Shown here piece after piece: positions 8,861 through 17,937 of a stretch of DNA of 64,000 bases (position 1 is the stretch's first letter; each line of letters opens with the position of its first letter). The position numbers and the translations under genes were made by a program. The notes beneath the pieces were generated by a model that saw only the letters and a program-made list of their open reading frames with translations, did no database searches and was not told the DNA's origin. This DNA comes from Nitrospira sp. GTDB lineage: Bacteria > Nitrospirota > Nitrospiria > Nitrospirales > Nitrospiraceae. The DNA lies in assembly GCA_030692565.1 (NCBI GenBank), contig JAUYAO010000042.1, positions 1-64,000 of the forward strand, written 5' to 3'.

Positions 8861-10093
8861 TTATCCGGCTATCGCTTGATTTCTAGAGGCAAATTCGTAG
8901 GCCTCAATCAAAGCTTTGGCTACAACAGCCCACGAATAGACCTCATGAACACGATCGGCCCCGGCTCGCGACAAACGTACCCTCAATGCCTGGTCACCAA
9001 GCAATTCCAATATGGCCCTGGCAAATTCGTCCTCAGAATCAGCTAGCAGCAAGTGTTCGTTATGCCTCAGCGAAAGACCGGAAGCAGCAAAAGATGTTGC
9101 GACCACAGGCACTCCCATCGCAAGACTATCCAGGATTTTAAGCCGGGTCCCTCCACCGCTGAGGATCGGACATATGCATACCGCTGCCTTCTGAAAATAC
9201 GATCTAACATCATCCACGAATCCGGTAATGTGAATACGAGCGTCTGATCGTCCAAGTTGAACAAGCCATTCAGGCGGATTTCTTCCAGCCACACAGAGAT
9301 TGACATCGGGCGAATGAGCACTAAGTCGTGGCCAAATCTTCTGAAGAAAATACTCCATGGCTTCCTGGTTCGGATGCATGTCCATGCTGCCGCAAAACAG
9401 GATTGAGTTCCCGCCGGGATCACGCCGTGGGGTAAAATAGCTGGTATCCACTCCATTCGGCACCACCCGGATCCCAAGACCAGGGCAAACCCTCGATAGC
9501 ACGGCTCCTTCATCTTCAGACACGACAACATTGGCACCAAATCGCGGGCACCACTCCTGCTCAGCAGATGCGAGCTTCAAGGATTCTAATTCAAAGTATC
9601 TTCGCAAGAGCGGATTCGCTGCCTTCTTTGCCCGAACACCAATCTTGCTTGACTCAACATCATGGTGAGTGAGAATAGTCCCGGCGTGGCCTGCCAAATG
9701 ATGGTACTGCGCCAAACCCAACGCATCGAAATGTATTACATCCGGCGCAAACTCTTTCACCGCCCTCGTCAGCTTCCTCGCCATTTCCTCTGACTTTAGC
9801 CAGAGAAAATCATAAGGTTCTCGTGACACCAGCCCCTGAATCGCGAGCCCGTATCGTGAGCGCAAAAGGGACGACTGTCGGAGGGGAACCCAATCGACCG
9901 ATGCGCAAAATTTAGAGAGCGCAGCGACGCAATCTTCCGGAGTAATATGTACCGGCCGAGTCACCGGTTGATCGAAGGCCAACAGGTGCAACTCACACTG
10001 GCTCGCCACCTCGCGAATAAGATTGTAGTTTCGCTGAAGCGCACCACCTTTCGGGGGATAGCCAATATTGTGCCCGAGCCAAAGAACTTTCAT
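8861..10093 (-). CDS. Glycosyltransferase family 4 (exosortase/EPS-associated type)
   Basis: ATG at 10093 (MKVLWLGHNIGYPPKGG, 410 aa) has GAGG eight bases upstream and is preferred over GTG 10099. GT-B fold: the N-terminal acceptor domain has GGALQRNYNL, and the C-terminal nucleotide-sugar domain has ILFCGSMDMHPNQEAMEYF, LCVAGRNPPEWL, IHITGFVDDV and LAMGVPVVATSFAASGL. The GSMDMxPNxxA block is typical of the GT4 subgroup found with PEP-CTERM/exosortase loci. It lies between a FkbM methyltransferase and the amidotransferase with short gaps, so it is probably co-transcribed with them. Donor and linkage cannot be read from sequence. Confidence 0.85.
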   Translation of the reverse strand: MKVLWLGHNIGYPPKGGALQRNYNLIREVASQCELHLLAFDQPVTRPVHITPEDCVAALSKFCASVDWVPLRQSSLLRSRYGLAIQGLVSREPYDFLWLKSEEMARKLTRAVKEFAPDVIHFDALGLAQYHHLAGHAGTILTHHDVESSKIGVRAKKAANPLLRRYFELESLKLASAEQEWCPRFGANVVVSEDEGAVLSRVCPGLGIRVVPNGVDTSYFTPRRDPGGNSILFCGSMDMHPNQEAMEYFLQKIWPRLSAHSPDVNLCVAGRNPPEWLVQLGRSDARIHITGFVDDVRSYFQKAAVCICPILSGGGTRLKILDSLAMGVPVVATSFAASGLSLRHNEHLLLADSEDEFARAILELLGDQALRVRLSRAGADRVHEVYSWAVVAKALIEAYEFASRNQAIAG

Positions 10094-10111
10094 TAGCACA
10101 TCCTCGCAAAC

Positions 10112-10891
10112 TCATTCAGAAAGAAGGTGAGCGACTTGCGGCAAATGCACATCCTGCAAGAAGAAATAGTTGACGCTCCAATGCCCCTTGACTCGCCTTC
10201 GAAGCTTTTTCCCATCATATGAGTACGGCACATAGCCGTATCGAGCCATAATTGAGAAAAATTCGTTATCGGGAGCATCCTGCATCGCCGCAGTTCCAGT
10301 AACCTCAATCATCAGTGCAGGTTTTACTCTTGCGAAGAACTGTGAGGCCCCTTTCAACACAGCCAGCTCATGCCCCTCCACATCGCACTTTACGAAAGTC
10401 ACCCTTTCTGACAATCGTTCGGGAAACAGTGAATCTACCGACCTGAGAGGCACTTCAACCCTGTCAACCCGTGGCTCAGCAGACTTCCCCGAAACAATCC
10501 GAGCCATATAATAGTTCGTCCCCCCATATTCATGCTTTGGAAGCTCCATTACCGCAGTACCATCCTTCTCCGAGACTGCGCAATTGAAGAGCTCCACATT
10601 GGTCAACCCCAGCCTCTTGATGACTGAAGAGAGCAGAGAAAAGGTTTCAGGAATTGGCTCTACTGCATAGACCTTCCCGCTCTCCCCCACTAACCTTGAA
10701 AGAACTGCGCTGTACCATCCAATATTAGCTCCTAAGTCGATCACGGAATCCCCGGCGTGAACAAAAGAAGCGATCGGCTCGATCTCAGCTTCCCAAAATC
10801 GTGGAACAACGTAAGCATAGTAATGCTTCTTGCCCCAGGCCAATACGGAATGGGGCAGCAGTGTTACGGCAAGCCTCTTTAAAGTGGACAT
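10112..10891 (-). CDS. FkbM family SAM-dependent methyltransferase
   Basis: 259 aa. The SAM-binding motif VIDLGANIGWYSAVLSRLV is near residues 52-70, followed by VYAVEPIPETF, FVKCDVEGHELAVLKGA and ALMIEVTG, the four FkbM (PF05050) blocks. Members methylate hydroxyls of sugars or polyketides. In a polysaccharide locus, O-methylation of a glycosyl residue is the likely role. The stop is 18 bases from the next glycosyltransferase start, suggesting one operon. Confidence 0.88.
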   Translation of the reverse strand: MSTLKRLAVTLLPHSVLAWGKKHYYAYVVPRFWEAEIEPIASFVHAGDSVIDLGANIGWYSAVLSRLVGESGKVYAVEPIPETFSLLSSVIKRLGLTNVELFNCAVSEKDGTAVMELPKHEYGGTNYYMARIVSGKSAEPRVDRVEVPLRSVDSLFPERLSERVTFVKCDVEGHELAVLKGASQFFARVKPALMIEVTGTAAMQDAPDNEFFSIMARYGYVPYSYDGKKLRRRVKGHWSVNYFFLQDVHLPQVAHLLSE

Positions 10892-10948
10892 GACAGAACC
10901 TCAAGAACCAGGGTTAGGGTGGTGGCTGTGAAAGATCAAAAAAGGCAC

Positions 10949-13009
10949 TCAGTTACTATTAGGCGAAGAGGACCGAGTACTGCATTCGGAGGCCCCATCC
11001 TTCATTCCGAGCCCCTCAATGTTGACGGCAAGCATGGCAATGGACGATGTATCATAGGCCTGCACGCTGAATACCTTAGCTACATTGATCGAGGGCTTAC
11101 CGGGACGAAGAAGTTTTTGCAACACAGCCGCCACCCACGAGAGCGGCACAAGGACGAAGGTCGGGAGCCAGATCACTGTGAGATCCGGATTGGCTTTGCG
11201 AAGATGATCCAACAACTCGCGTTTGGTCGGAGAGACAGGGTCGAGCAGATTCAACGGACTCGGCACACTCTCCCACCTATCAGTCATCCATGCCAGGAAC
11301 CGGCCGGCAAATCCCACATCCACGATGCCCAGCCTGTCGCGCGGGGACCCAACGGCCACAAAGAAATTTCCCAGCCGCTTGCCGAGACGGCCTGGAGGAT
11401 CGAAATCCCGATAGTCCACCAAGGCGCCAGGACGAATCACCTTGACCGACAAGCCAAGTTCCTCTCCCAAATCAACGGCACGCCGTTCCGATTCGAGCTT
11501 GCCCCACACATAGGGCCCCGACCCCTTGCTGTTCGGCTCCAAGGGATGATGGTCGCCGATCGGTCCTCCCTGCCCCTGGGCCAACACCGCCAGACTGCTC
11601 ACATGGATAAAATGCGCGATGCCGGCGGCAGCCGCGCCCCTGACCATGTGCGAAGTGGCATCGAGCGAATTTCGCTGGTGTTCCGGCCACCCACCGGCAG
11701 TCTCTGCTGCTGCGTGAATGACCGTATCGACTCCTTTGAACAAATGCGCGCCGGCGCCTGTTGCCACATCCGCCACGACATATTCAGCGCCGGCAATCCG
11801 TTCCCAAGGCGAAGGCTCGCGACGCGCCACCACGCGAACGGAGCGACCGCGCCCTAGCAAAGCACGGACAATCTCCTTCCCGAGAAACCCGGTTCCCCCC
11901 GTCACCAGCACGCCCCGGCTCTCGACAGGCCTCGTGGCTGCCAACGCCAACGCCTTTGCCTCTCCGACCTTGAGCGCCTCGGCCACCCGCTCACAGATGC
12001 GAACGGTTTCAAGCAGACTTTCAGGAGAGAGCGGAGAAGGGGTGCTTGTCCGCACAGACTCGTAGAAGGCGCCGAAGAGTTCGGCCAGCCCTGGGTAACT
12101 GCGCTGGCTCTTGAGAAACCGGCGCGCCATTGCCGACGTGGTCCCGGTCAGGAGCTGCCAGGCCTGTCGATAGGGAGCCAAGAGCTTATCGACGCCCGAC
12201 GAGCCTGGACCGATCGCCCGCTGCGTGGTGCTCCGGACATAATCGGCGAAGAGTGAGCCGTTTTTCCCGATCACCCGCAGATAGCTCTCAACTGGACGCC
12301 CTTCGAGTGTCACGACCAAGGTCCCGGTCACGCCACCGCGCCGGATGAGTGCATGCACGGTCCCGGCTTGGCTCACTTCGAGCGAGACCAGCTCGATGCG
12401 CCCCTCCCCCGACTGCTCGAGAACCCGCAGCAGCAGATAGACCGGATGGGGCAGGATATCGAGCAATTGATGATCTGCACGGAGCACGGTGCGTCCACCG
12501 GGAGCATGTCGGACCGTACGAAAGGAAAAATAACTCTCGACATGCACGACCCGGCCGATGGAAGGCAGGTATTGGGTCAGGACCGCTGTCGGCGACTCGT
12601 AGAGCAACTGATGACCGGCGCAGACCAGGAGGTTCTTTGCCCGGGCTTCATCCAGGATTTGTTGCGCATCCTCGACTCGCTCCGTAAATGGTTTCTCCAC
12701 GTAGATATGGCTGCCAGCCCTCAGGGCGGCCAGCGCCAGCGGCCCATGGGAGGCCGGCGGGGTACAGATATGCACCACATCAGGTCGTTCAGCGGCCAAT
12801 AGTTCTTCAGGGGTGCCATAACTCTTGACCCCAGGGACAATGCTCCGCATCGCCGCCTGGGCCGCATCAGAAGGATCGGCCACCGCAACCAGCCTGGCGC
12901 CCGCGCATCTCACAATAGCACGGGCATGATGCTGAGCATGGCGTCCGGCGCCGAACAGCGCTATGCGAAGGGAACTCGTTCGTGAGGCTGTTGGGTCAGA
13001 GTTTGTCAC
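10949..13009 (-). CDS. Two-domain fusion: Gfo/Idh/MocA oxidoreductase + NAD-dependent epimerase/dehydratase
   Basis: 686 aa, about twice the length of either family. Residues about 14-345 form a Gfo/Idh/MocA oxidoreductase: Rossmann motif ALFGAGRHAQHHA, VVHICTPPASHG and IYVEKPF, which carries the catalytic EKP, then HPVYLLL. A short linker (ALAATRPVESR) joins a second Rossmann domain, GVLVTGGTGFLGKEIV from about residue 365. That domain is SDR-like with IHAAAETAGGW, HVSSLAV and YVWGKLESE (YxxxK). The fusion suggests consecutive redox and epimerase steps on one sugar nucleotide or sugar acid. The substrate is unknown. There is no internal stop or frameshift, so it is a true single polypeptide. 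Confidence 0.88.
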   Translation of the reverse strand: MTNSDPTASRTSSLRIALFGAGRHAQHHARAIVRCAGARLVAVADPSDAAQAAMRSIVPGVKSYGTPEELLAAERPDVVHICTPPASHGPLALAALRAGSHIYVEKPFTERVEDAQQILDEARAKNLLVCAGHQLLYESPTAVLTQYLPSIGRVVHVESYFSFRTVRHAPGGRTVLRADHQLLDILPHPVYLLLRVLEQSGEGRIELVSLEVSQAGTVHALIRRGGVTGTLVVTLEGRPVESYLRVIGKNGSLFADYVRSTTQRAIGPGSSGVDKLLAPYRQAWQLLTGTTSAMARRFLKSQRSYPGLAELFGAFYESVRTSTPSPLSPESLLETVRICERVAEALKVGEAKALALAATRPVESRGVLVTGGTGFLGKEIVRALLGRGRSVRVVARREPSPWERIAGAEYVVADVATGAGAHLFKGVDTVIHAAAETAGGWPEHQRNSLDATSHMVRGAAAAGIAHFIHVSSLAVLAQGQGGPIGDHHPLEPNSKGSGPYVWGKLESERRAVDLGEELGLSVKVIRPGALVDYRDFDPPGRLGKRLGNFFVAVGSPRDRLGIVDVGFAGRFLAWMTDRWESVPSPLNLLDPVSPTKRELLDHLRKANPDLTVIWLPTFVLVPLSWVAAVLQKLLRPGKPSINVAKVFSVQAYDTSSIAMLAVNIEGLGMKDGASECSTRSSSPNSN

Positions 13010-13021
13010 AAGCTGTACCTA

Positions 13022-13453
13022 CTCAGGTGTTCAGGCTGAAGGCCGAAGGCTATAAATTATCTCGCAAGGCACGAATCAAGCCATTCAAAACCTTCTCGGT
13101 TTCTACGACTGTGGGTTCAAGTAGAGATGAATCCTCGTTGGGCAAGAAGCCCAACCGCTTCGACAAATTTAATTGATAGTGTAGTTCCCGCAATGACCCG
13201 AAGGCGATATTGAGAAATCTGAGATACTCTGCCTCACTGTCACGAGCACACCCCTCCACGATGTTAGAAGGAACTGACACTGATGCCAGCCGTAGTTGAG
13301 AAGTCAGTCCAAACAACTCCTCTTTCGGAAACCCTGCGGTTACTCGATACACCAATATGGCTAATTCATCAGCCAACTCAAATGCCCGAAGTTTTGTATG
13401 ATCACGCACGATGTATCACTAAAATCCTTCAGCCTTCAGCCTATCTACCTGAG
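13022..13453. repeat. 30-bp imperfect inverted repeats bounding the four-helix-bundle gene (candidate mobile cassette)
   Basis: Left end 13022-13051 and right end 13424-13453 are inverted copies matching at 24 of 30 positions. They share CTCAGGT, AGGCTGAAGGC and GAAGG, separated by a divergent tetramer and a single mismatch. The only gene between them is a 119-codon four-helix-bundle ORF. Its stop codon overlaps the left repeat, and the right repeat lies just upstream of its start, supplying an AAGGA. The unit is 432 bp, placed between a glycosyltransferase and the oxidoreductase fusion. The coincidence of gene and repeat boundaries suggests a mobile or once-mobile cassette. No target-site duplication is obvious by eye. 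Confidence 0.6.
13050..13409 (-). CDS. Four helix bundle protein (23S rRNA intervening-sequence/S23 family)
   Basis: 119 aa from a GTG at 13409. The typical family opening is VRDHTKLRAFELADELAIL, followed by FPKEELFGLTSQLRLASVS, VPSNIVEGCAR, YLRFLNIAFGSLRELHYQL and a C-terminal helix ETEKVLNGLIRAL. This is the TIGR02436/PF05635 family, first seen as ORFs inside 23S rRNA intervening sequences and also related to Avd of diversity-generating retroelements. Its cellular function is unresolved. It has no obvious connection to sugar chemistry and is bracketed by inverted repeats, so it is more likely a passenger than a pathway gene. Confidence 0.88.
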   Translation of the reverse strand: MRDHTKLRAFELADELAILVYRVTAGFPKEELFGLTSQLRLASVSVPSNIVEGCARDSEAEYLRFLNIAFGSLRELHYQLNLSKRLGFLPNEDSSLLEPTVVETEKVLNGLIRALRDNL

Positions 13454-13484
13454 CAGTTACACAAGCTGTATCTCTTCATCGCTC

Positions 13485-14645
13485 TCATCGAGACATCACC
13501 AATTCTTTATAGAGTCCTGCGACCCGATCCGCCATGGCCGTCGCAGAAAACTCCCGCACTACTCTCTTTCGAGCCTGCTCTCCCATTTTCATGGCGATCT
13601 CCGGGGAATCGATCAATTTCACGCAACTCTCCGCAAGTCGGGGTACATCCATCGGTTCAACGAGAATTCCCTCGACTCCGTCCTCAACGATTTCAGGAAT
13701 CCCTCCCACCCGGCTGGCCACGACAGCCCGGGACGCCGCCATCGCCTCAAGCAAGGCCATGGGAATACCCTCGCTCAACGAGGGGAGGACGAAAATATCC
13801 AAGGCCTGCAGTAGTTCTTGAGTATCCTCTCGATGTCCTAAAAAGACAACGGTTTCGCTAATTCCCAAGTCGCGCGCCTGCGCCTCCAGATCCTTGCGAA
13901 TCACCCCATCCCCCACGATCAGCAACCTCACATTCGCCCGCTGGCGCAGGAGAATGGAAACAGATTGAAGCAGGTACGAGAGACCTTTCACCGGCGTGAG
14001 CCGGCCAACTGTGCCGATCAGGCAGGTCTCCACATCAACCCCCAACTCTTTGCGTGTCAACCATCGGTCTGCCTGAATGGGATTCTGCTCCAGATCGATC
14101 CCGTTTCGAATGCACGTAACAAGGGGGGCCGCTTCATCCGTCTTATACCTGCTCTCAATCTGAGATGAGACGCCGATGATGGCGTCGACACAGCATCGAT
14201 ATACTGTGCGCTCCACCAATTCATAAACATTCATCTTAAACGCCTGCAAACCTTTAAACGGTTCGCTGAGGCCATGGACCGTTCGTACAACATGTGGAAT
14301 CCCGCACAACTTACTAGCCGGCGCTGCCAGAATCATGTCTTTGTACTTGTGAGTATGAACGATCCCAGCCCGTGACTGTTTGAATTCGCGAACCAGCTCA
14401 CAAAAGATCTTGCCGCTGCTCCATCGATTCTCAGGAAACACCTTGACGCAAATGCCTAGCGCCTCAATCTCTGTCGCCAATCTACCTTCGTTGAATAAGA
14501 TCGCCGACAGTTGAATGTCGGCCCTGCCCACCAATCTTGACAACAGGACCTTGAGCTGCACCTCCGCTCCTGCCCAAAGATCACCTGTGGCAACATGACA
14601 GATAGAAATAGGTGTAGGGGGGAATTCACTCGATGGTGGGAACAC
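13485..14645 (-). CDS. Glycosyltransferase family 4
   Basis: About 386 aa. GTG 14645 has AAGGAG eight bases upstream; the frame also allows GTG 14654, but that start touches the ribosome site. GT-B features: ICHVATGDLWAGAEVQLKVL at the N-terminus, HTHKYKDMIL, IGTVGRLTPVKGLSYLL, LLIVGDGVIRKDLE, VVFLGHREDTQELL and the EX7E region SLSEGIPMALLEAMAASRAVVA. The HxHKYK and AGAEVQL motifs place it with retaining hexosyl or glucuronosyl GT4 enzymes of EPS loci. Cytoplasmic, acting on lipid-linked intermediates. Confidence 0.88.
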   Translation of the reverse strand: MFPPSSEFPPTPISICHVATGDLWAGAEVQLKVLLSRLVGRADIQLSAILFNEGRLATEIEALGICVKVFPENRWSSGKIFCELVREFKQSRAGIVHTHKYKDMILAAPASKLCGIPHVVRTVHGLSEPFKGLQAFKMNVYELVERTVYRCCVDAIIGVSSQIESRYKTDEAAPLVTCIRNGIDLEQNPIQADRWLTRKELGVDVETCLIGTVGRLTPVKGLSYLLQSVSILLRQRANVRLLIVGDGVIRKDLEAQARDLGISETVVFLGHREDTQELLQALDIFVLPSLSEGIPMALLEAMAASRAVVASRVGGIPEIVEDGVEGILVEPMDVPRLAESCVKLIDSPEIAMKMGEQARKRVVREFSATAMADRVAGLYKELVMSR

Positions 14646-14668
14646 CTGCCGCACTCCTTGCGATCACT

Positions 14669-14693
14669 AGGGCATGGAGATATTCCATGTCCC
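14669..14693. terminator. Imperfect hairpin between O-ligase and glycosyltransferase genes
   Basis: GGGCATGGA and TCCATGTCCC (within 14670-14693) form near-complementary arms around GATAT. It lies in the 97-base gap downstream of the O-ligase stop and upstream of the next glycosyltransferase. There is no strong T-tract, so it may be an attenuator or chance. Confidence 0.25.
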
Positions 14694-14742
14694 GCTCTCC
14701 TTCACTCGCAATCAGCCTCCCTATATGGAAGCGCCGGAGAAC

Positions 14743-16113
14743 CTATGAGCGAGTGGAAACAAGCCCTCCACCAAAGCGCGGGATCCGAGCCCCCCATGGC
14801 TGCAGCGGATGAGTTCCAGCAGGCATTGCTGCAGCCCCCTGTATCTCAGAAATATTTCTGAGTGCGACCACTAATGCCACCATGATCCATAAGCTCGGAT
14901 ACCATAAAATGGAAATGAACACACCGCTCACGATGAATCCGATCAGACTTCCCTCCATAGCCCGAGCAAGATAGACACGAATGTCTTCACGAGCTTGGGC
15001 TGGCTGGCGACCTGCCGTCCGCACAACCGGAAGAGCGAGTTTGCGTGCGACCCATCGCAGGTCCCTGAAACTCTGTAAGATGATTCCTCCGATAAGGACT
15101 ATTCCAGCGAGGCCCAACTCCGAGATCAAGGTAATCCATGCAGAATGAGCCTGCCGGCCTGCGATAGATTTTTCATGGAAGGTTCGGCTTCCCTGATATT
15201 TATCAAAGGTCCATGGGAAGTTGCTCTGCCCGATGCCAATAATAGGATTATAGAAGAACATTTCCATACCAATCCCCCAGGTATAGAGCCTTTCTCCTCC
15301 GGTACCTTCGTTCATCGTCTCTTCACTAGTTGATGAAGTGATCTCATCCCAATACTTTTCAGGTGCCAGTAACGCCATAAAAACTACGGCGACGGCAACC
15401 ACAATCAGCGCATTCATTTTTTTGGGAGAACGATACCAGCAATAGACTCCGACCGATGCCAACCCGATAAACCCTCCGCGCGATACCGTTGCCATTGCGG
15501 CGAGAATATACGTTCCCAGGAGCGCCAGGTACTTCATCCGCAACGAGAACCCGGTTGCAGAGAACAGCAGAAAGTAGGCAAACGGCACCGCCATATTCAT
15601 GACCATACAAAAATCGTTTTCGTCGCCCATCCAGGCCCCAATACCGACTCCTCCTTTTGCAATCCCCATGATGGCCAAGAAGCCGTGGACACCCACCCAA
15701 AACTTCATCACCGTCAGCATCCTCTCCGTCGAATTCACGAAAGTTGTAATGCCAAGATAGGTGAAAAATAAGAGCACCATGTCTTTGAACGTCATCAAGG
15801 CGTGAAAATTATTGACCGCGATCGGCACATGGATCGCCATGACTCCAAAAAGCACGATCCACAGCTTTGTCTGGAGCCTGGAAAAATCCAGCTTCCCCGA
15901 CATCAACACGTTGAGGAACAGCAACAGATTAATTCCTAGGGCGATGGGGATAAGTTTGAGTCCGGGAATCAACTCCTGAGGGCGGCCAAACTCAAACAGA
16001 AGGTACGCCATGACGAGATAGAACCCCGCCTTGCTCTCCGAAGCTCCACTCGAACGTAAAGCAGGCATCGGCGTTCGTCCCTGGGTTCGAACAGACTTAA
16101 GATCTGGCAGCAT
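14743..16113 (-). CDS. O-antigen ligase family (exosortase A-associated O-glycosylation ligase-like) membrane protein
   Basis: 456 aa with ten or more hydrophobic segments and a large periplasmic loop (about residues 240-330) carrying the conserved RQAHSAWITLISELGLAG. This His-containing Wzy_C/WaaL signature identifies ligase/polymerase enzymes. The opening FYLVMAYLLFEFGRPQELIP closely resembles the XrtA-associated ligase subfamily (TIGR03097). Such proteins transfer or polymerise lipid-linked glycans at the periplasmic face. An in-frame ATG at 16068 is an alternative start. It implies Wzy- or ligase-type assembly in addition to the ABC route suggested by Wzt at the right edge. Confidence 0.85.
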   Translation of the reverse strand: MLPDLKSVRTQGRTPMPALRSSGASESKAGFYLVMAYLLFEFGRPQELIPGLKLIPIALGINLLLFLNVLMSGKLDFSRLQTKLWIVLFGVMAIHVPIAVNNFHALMTFKDMVLLFFTYLGITTFVNSTERMLTVMKFWVGVHGFLAIMGIAKGGVGIGAWMGDENDFCMVMNMAVPFAYFLLFSATGFSLRMKYLALLGTYILAAMATVSRGGFIGLASVGVYCWYRSPKKMNALIVVAVAVVFMALLAPEKYWDEITSSTSEETMNEGTGGERLYTWGIGMEMFFYNPIIGIGQSNFPWTFDKYQGSRTFHEKSIAGRQAHSAWITLISELGLAGIVLIGGIILQSFRDLRWVARKLALPVVRTAGRQPAQAREDIRVYLARAMEGSLIGFIVSGVFISILWYPSLWIMVALVVALRNISEIQGAAAMPAGTHPLQPWGARIPRFGGGLVSTRS

Positions 16114-16177
16114 TGATCACCACGGAAACTTGCAAATTGAAACGTCTACGCATTCAATTCGCGCCGGACAAGAACGG

Positions 16178-17290
16178 CTACAAGAGACTTGCATATAGAG
16201 TCTGATACCTGGAAATCATCTCGGCCTTACTGAACCGGCGATGTACCAGCTCGGCACCAGCCCGGCCAAACGCTCTAGTCAATTCAGGATTATCTAATAA
16301 AGCCATGAGCTGATCCGCAAGATCACTTGAGTTCTCCGGCAGAATCAGAAAACCCGTCTTGCCATGGTCAATCAGCTCGGGGTTTCCACCAACTTTCGTG
16401 GCCACCGCAGCTTTCCCAGACACCATGGCTTCTAGCAGCGCCATCGAGAGCCCCTCGGACAATGACGGCAACACAAAGACGTCCATGACTGACAAGAGCC
16501 GCTGAACATCATTCCTCATCCCCAGGAAACGGACCTGCCCATCAACGCCAAGCCGCGTTGCTTGCTCTTTGAGCGTCATCTCCAATTCACCACGCCCGGC
16601 AATGAGGAGAACGGTCCCCGGATGTCGCTTGAGTATGGCCGGCAGGGCATCAAGCAGATGACGATGTCCTTTGACCGGATACAAGCTCCCAACTGTCCCG
16701 ATCACAGGAACACCTGCCGGAAGAGCCAACTCCGCTCTGCATGCCTGCGAAGAGGCATCGTTCTCAACCGCCGGCGACTCTACCCCATTATAGATCACGT
16801 GCAGTCGCGACTCCGGAATACCGACCCGCAGAGAAACGAATCGCTTAAGATCCTCCGACACTACGACAAGCCGACCATACCGACTGACTATTCGATATGC
16901 CAGGCGTCTGCGAAACTTCTCCCAATAATAATTTTTCCCGTGAACAGTTCCCACAAACGGCACCTTTGAAATTCTCGCCACGATCCATCCAAACAGAACG
17001 GCACTGAACTCATGAGCATGAATTATTGCTACCTGTTCCTCGCGAACCAGACGCAGGCAGTCCCGGAACCAGCCGATCTGAAGACCGCCTGGAAGTGGCA
17101 ATAGTTTTGTCTCAACTCCCAGACGTTCACACTCGTCCTGGAGCCATCCTGGACGGAAAAGCCCAACAATAACGCGACAGTTTTGTTGGTTGAGGGCTGC
17201 CGCAAGACTGCTGATCACTCTCTCAGCACCACCGGGCCCACTGCTGGTCGACAGATGCAGAACCGTCGTCTTGTGTTTACCGGCAGTCAT
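16178..17290 (-). CDS. Glycosyltransferase family 4
   Basis: 370 aa. GT-B family 4 motifs: VLHLSTSSGPGGAERVISSL, IIHAHEFSAVLFGW, VIYNGVE, IGTVGSLYPVKGHRHLLDAL, LLIAGRGELEMTL, VRFLGMRNDVQRLL and the EX7E block SLSEGLSMALLEAMVSGKA. Its start overlaps the stop of the upstream phosphatase gene by 4 bases, indicating translational coupling. The donor sugar is not predictable. Confidence 0.88.
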   Translation of the reverse strand: MTAGKHKTTVLHLSTSSGPGGAERVISSLAAALNQQNCRVIVGLFRPGWLQDECERLGVETKLLPLPGGLQIGWFRDCLRLVREEQVAIIHAHEFSAVLFGWIVARISKVPFVGTVHGKNYYWEKFRRRLAYRIVSRYGRLVVVSEDLKRFVSLRVGIPESRLHVIYNGVESPAVENDASSQACRAELALPAGVPVIGTVGSLYPVKGHRHLLDALPAILKRHPGTVLLIAGRGELEMTLKEQATRLGVDGQVRFLGMRNDVQRLLSVMDVFVLPSLSEGLSMALLEAMVSGKAAVATKVGGNPELIDHGKTGFLILPENSSDLADQLMALLDNPELTRAFGRAGAELVHRRFSKAEMISRYQTLYASLL

Positions 17291-17937
17291 TTAATTACTT
17301 GGGTATCTGGAAATAACTGGCGTGTCTTCTGATCGCCCGTTCTCATATCCAATCGGGCTGCCAGGGCCTGACAGCATCGCTTTACTTGCTGATAACAGGA
17401 ACGGAAATCTTCACTGGTCCCGCTATAGGGATCTGCAATTTCAAGAGGACCTGTAGAATCAAAACGTCCCAACAACACCACCTTCCCGATCGTTTTTGGG
17501 TACAGACTATGAATCCGATCTTTTTGAGCTACCTCCATGACAATGATCAGGTCTGACTTCTCGAGCAATTCCGCGTGCACTTGGGTCGTCGTATGCTTCT
17601 CAAGCGACAGCCCGTGCTCGAGCGCTGTGGCCTGCGCTTTGAGATGGGCCGGCTTCCCGGGAGTTGTTTCAAGTCCGGCCGAACGGATTGTGAGCGATCG
17701 TCCCGCCTGCATGGCAAGCGCGCGAAAACACACCTCCCCTAAGGGGCTCCGGCAGATATTGCCCTTGCAGACAAAGAGCACAGATTGAACGGAGTCCGGC
17801 AATCGGACTTCCGTCCACCGCTCATAGCGATGGCGAACGAAGTTCAGCTTGCCGATGATATATCCCCCCGTCGCACGGAGCGCCCGCAGAAAGGTCCAGC
17901 AATGCGCTCCCACACTTGGCGTGTCACCCATATTCAT
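17287..17937 (-). CDS. Low-molecular-weight protein tyrosine phosphatase (Wzb-like) with N-terminal extension
   Basis: 216 aa, against about 150 for the usual family; the first 50 residues are an extra basic segment of unknown role. The catalytic loop VLFVCKGNICRSPLGEV holds Cys57-X5-Arg63 and the following Ser. The general acid lies in ADPYSGTSEDF (Asp169). In capsule/EPS loci LMW-PTPs dephosphorylate the BY-kinase co-polymerase (Wzc). No such kinase is in this window. Both ends overlap neighbours by 4 bases (ATP-grasp upstream, GT4 downstream), so the three are strictly coupled. Confidence 0.87.
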   Translation of the reverse strand: MNMGDTPSVGAHCWTFLRALRATGGYIIGKLNFVRHRYERWTEVRLPDSVQSVLFVCKGNICRSPLGEVCFRALAMQAGRSLTIRSAGLETTPGKPAHLKAQATALEHGLSLEKHTTTQVHAELLEKSDLIIVMEVAQKDRIHSLYPKTIGKVVLLGRFDSTGPLEIADPYSGTSEDFRSCYQQVKRCCQALAARLDMRTGDQKTRQLFPDTQVIK

